Positions 34,219 through 35,219 of a stretch of 35,219 nt of DNA are shown here, piece after piece. The stretch's first letter is position 1. Each line of letters opens with the position of its first letter. Position numbers and translations under genes: made by a program. Location of the stretch: NCBI GenBank assembly GCA_903887845.1, contig CAISRC010000060.1:1-35219 (forward strand), written 5' to 3'. Source of the stretch: an uncultured Chlorobiaceae bacterium. Lineage in GTDB: Bacteria > Bacteroidota > Chlorobiia > Chlorobiales > Chlorobiaceae. Below the pieces are notes generated by a model. It did not search any database. It was not told where the DNA came from and worked only from the letters and a program-made list of their open reading frames with translations.

Positions 34219-35219
34219 ATGAGGCCACATAATAAAAAACATCCCTATCTTGAACGCTTGCTGAAAACAGCAAAGTCGGTTAGCCTGGACCACTCCTCCA
34301 GGGTTCTGATTCTCAGTGATCTTCATATGGGTAATGGCGGCAGGCGGGACGAGTTCAAGCGGAATGCTGAACTGGTTAAAACCATGCTCGGCAGCTATTA
34401 TTTACCTGAAAAATATAGCCTTGTCCTTAATGGGGATATTGAGGAACTTTTCAAGTTTCCTCTTGACAGTATTGTGACAGAATGGGGCGACTTGTATGAC
34501 CTTTTTCTAAAGTTTGAAAAGAACGGCTTTTTCTGGAAAACCTATGGGAACCATGATACGGCCTTGTTTGACGAAAAAGGGTATCAGCTTGCTTCTTCGA
34601 TGGTCAATTCGCTGAAATTTCATTACGGCGATGAAACCATGCTGCTCTTTCATGGCCATCAGGCTTCGGAGCTCTTGTGGGAAACCTACCCAATGGTCAG
34701 TCGTGCCGTTATCTTTTTCATTAAATATATTGCAAAACCTGTCGGCATAAGGAACTTTTCCATAGCATACAACAGTCCCAGAAGGTTCGCTATTGAAAAA
34801 TCGATTTATGAGTTTTCAAACCAGGCCAAAATAGTCTGTATTATAGGTCACACTCATCGTCCCCTTTTCGAATCGCTTTCAAAAGTGGATTTTCTGAATT
34901 ACAGAATAGAGGAACTCTGTCGGGCTTATCCATCAGCAGATAGTGAAAAACGAACCGTGATCAAGCGGAAAATTGCTTCGTTGAAAATCGAGCTTGATGC
35001 TTGCTACAAGCAGGGCAAGAAAATCGGTCTCAGGAGCGGTCTGTACAATAACATCACCATTCCAAGCATCTTCAATTCCGGATGCACCATTGGAAAACGT
35101 GGGATTACGGCCCTTGAAATTGAAGGAAACAAAATCAGACTTGTTTACTGGTATAACGGCAAGCAGAGCCGCAAGTTCACCAGTGACAGGGACAACAGGC
35201 CCATGGATCTTGGTACGAC
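34219..35219 (+). CDS. Metallophosphoesterase (calcineurin-like), 3' end cut off
   Basis: The frame is open for 333 codons to the window edge. It has the full metallophosphoesterase motif set: SDLHMG (D34, H36), NGDIEE (D73), GNHD (N111, H112), FHGHQ (H145 region) and GHTHRP (H211, H213), which bind a dinuclear metal centre. The arrangement with a long gap between GNHD and GHTH, and the size, recall UDP-2,3-diacylglucosamine hydrolase (LpxH-like) and larger cytoplasmic phosphoesterases, but the substrate cannot be named. The ATG was chosen as the first in the open frame; an ATG five bases upstream leads to an immediate stop. Confidence 0.85.
   Translation, partial: MRPHNKKHPYLERLLKTAKSVSLDHSSRVLILSDLHMGNGGRRDEFKRNAELVKTMLGSYYLPEKYSLVLNGDIEELFKFPLDSIVTEWGDLYDLFLKFEKNGFFWKTYGNHDTALFDEKGYQLASSMVNSLKFHYGDETMLLFHGHQASELLWETYPMVSRAVIFFIKYIAKPVGIRNFSIAYNSPRRFAIEKSIYEFSNQAKIVCIIGHTHRPLFESLSKVDFLNYRIEELCRAYPSADSEKRTVIKRKIASLKIELDACYKQGKKIGLRSGLYNNITIPSIFNSGCTIGKRGITALEIEGNKIRLVYWYNGKQSRKFTSDRDNRPMDLGT

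Overview
The window looks like chromosomal DNA of a green sulfur bacterium (Chlorobiaceae). The main clues are a small chlorosome envelope protein of the CsmB/CsmF type, a [2Fe-2S] protein built like the chlorosome proteins CsmI/J/X, a phytoene synthase, a pyruvoyl-dependent arginine decarboxylase, a rubredoxin-linked glutamate-synthase-like protein, and many starts with weak or no Shine-Dalgarno sequence. I do not name a species. No rRNA, tRNA or CRISPR array was recognised.

Layout. Bases 1-760 hold the end of an ABC-2 permease and a small unknown protein. From 5442 down to 862 a minus-strand series encodes a Gph-like phosphatase, a CHAD protein, a ParA-like ATPase overlapping it by four bases, and a rubredoxin/FMN glutamate-synthase-like protein. 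csmB-like (minus) and pstS (plus) diverge at about 5.8-6.0 kb. A phosphate uptake region follows: pstS, terminator, pstC, pstA (with a large extra domain), pstB, phoU. After a decayed Tn3-like transposase fragment and about 0.7 kb of AT-rich non-coding DNA come a pyruvoyl arginine decarboxylase, a second phoU, a cysteine-rich repeat protein and a divergent third PhoU-like gene closed by a terminator. The stretch from 3.1 to 15.5 kb is therefore rich in phosphate and, by inference, polyphosphate functions.

From 15.6 to 19.8 kb there is a two-gene RND efflux system without an outer-membrane partner, then a DoxX-like protein and a histidine-rich polytopic membrane protein resembling heme-copper oxidase subunit I/NnrS. 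From 21.5 to 23.3 kb lie a DUF3127 protein with an SSB-like acidic tail, a DEDDh exonuclease and an SDR oxidoreductase. Two exported proteins of unknown function (minus) follow, then a UDP-glucuronate 4-epimerase-like gene.

At 26.3-27.8 kb two HEPN/minimal nucleotidyltransferase cassettes face each other. One is intact; in the other the HEPN gene carries two in-frame stops. The rest is mainly housekeeping: lysS and crtB (minus), hflX and ybeY (plus), the [2Fe-2S]/DUF4332 fusion, a TrmH-like methyltransferase (minus), and a metallophosphoesterase cut off by the window end.

The most interesting items are the CHAD-ParA pair (possible positioning of polyphosphate granules), the [2Fe-2S]/chlorosome-like/DUF4332 fusion, the solenoid with one cysteine per turn beside the phoU paralogs, the SSB-tail mimic next to an exonuclease, and the half-dead HEPN/MNT cassette. 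All functions are read from sequence motifs only; no database search was possible.
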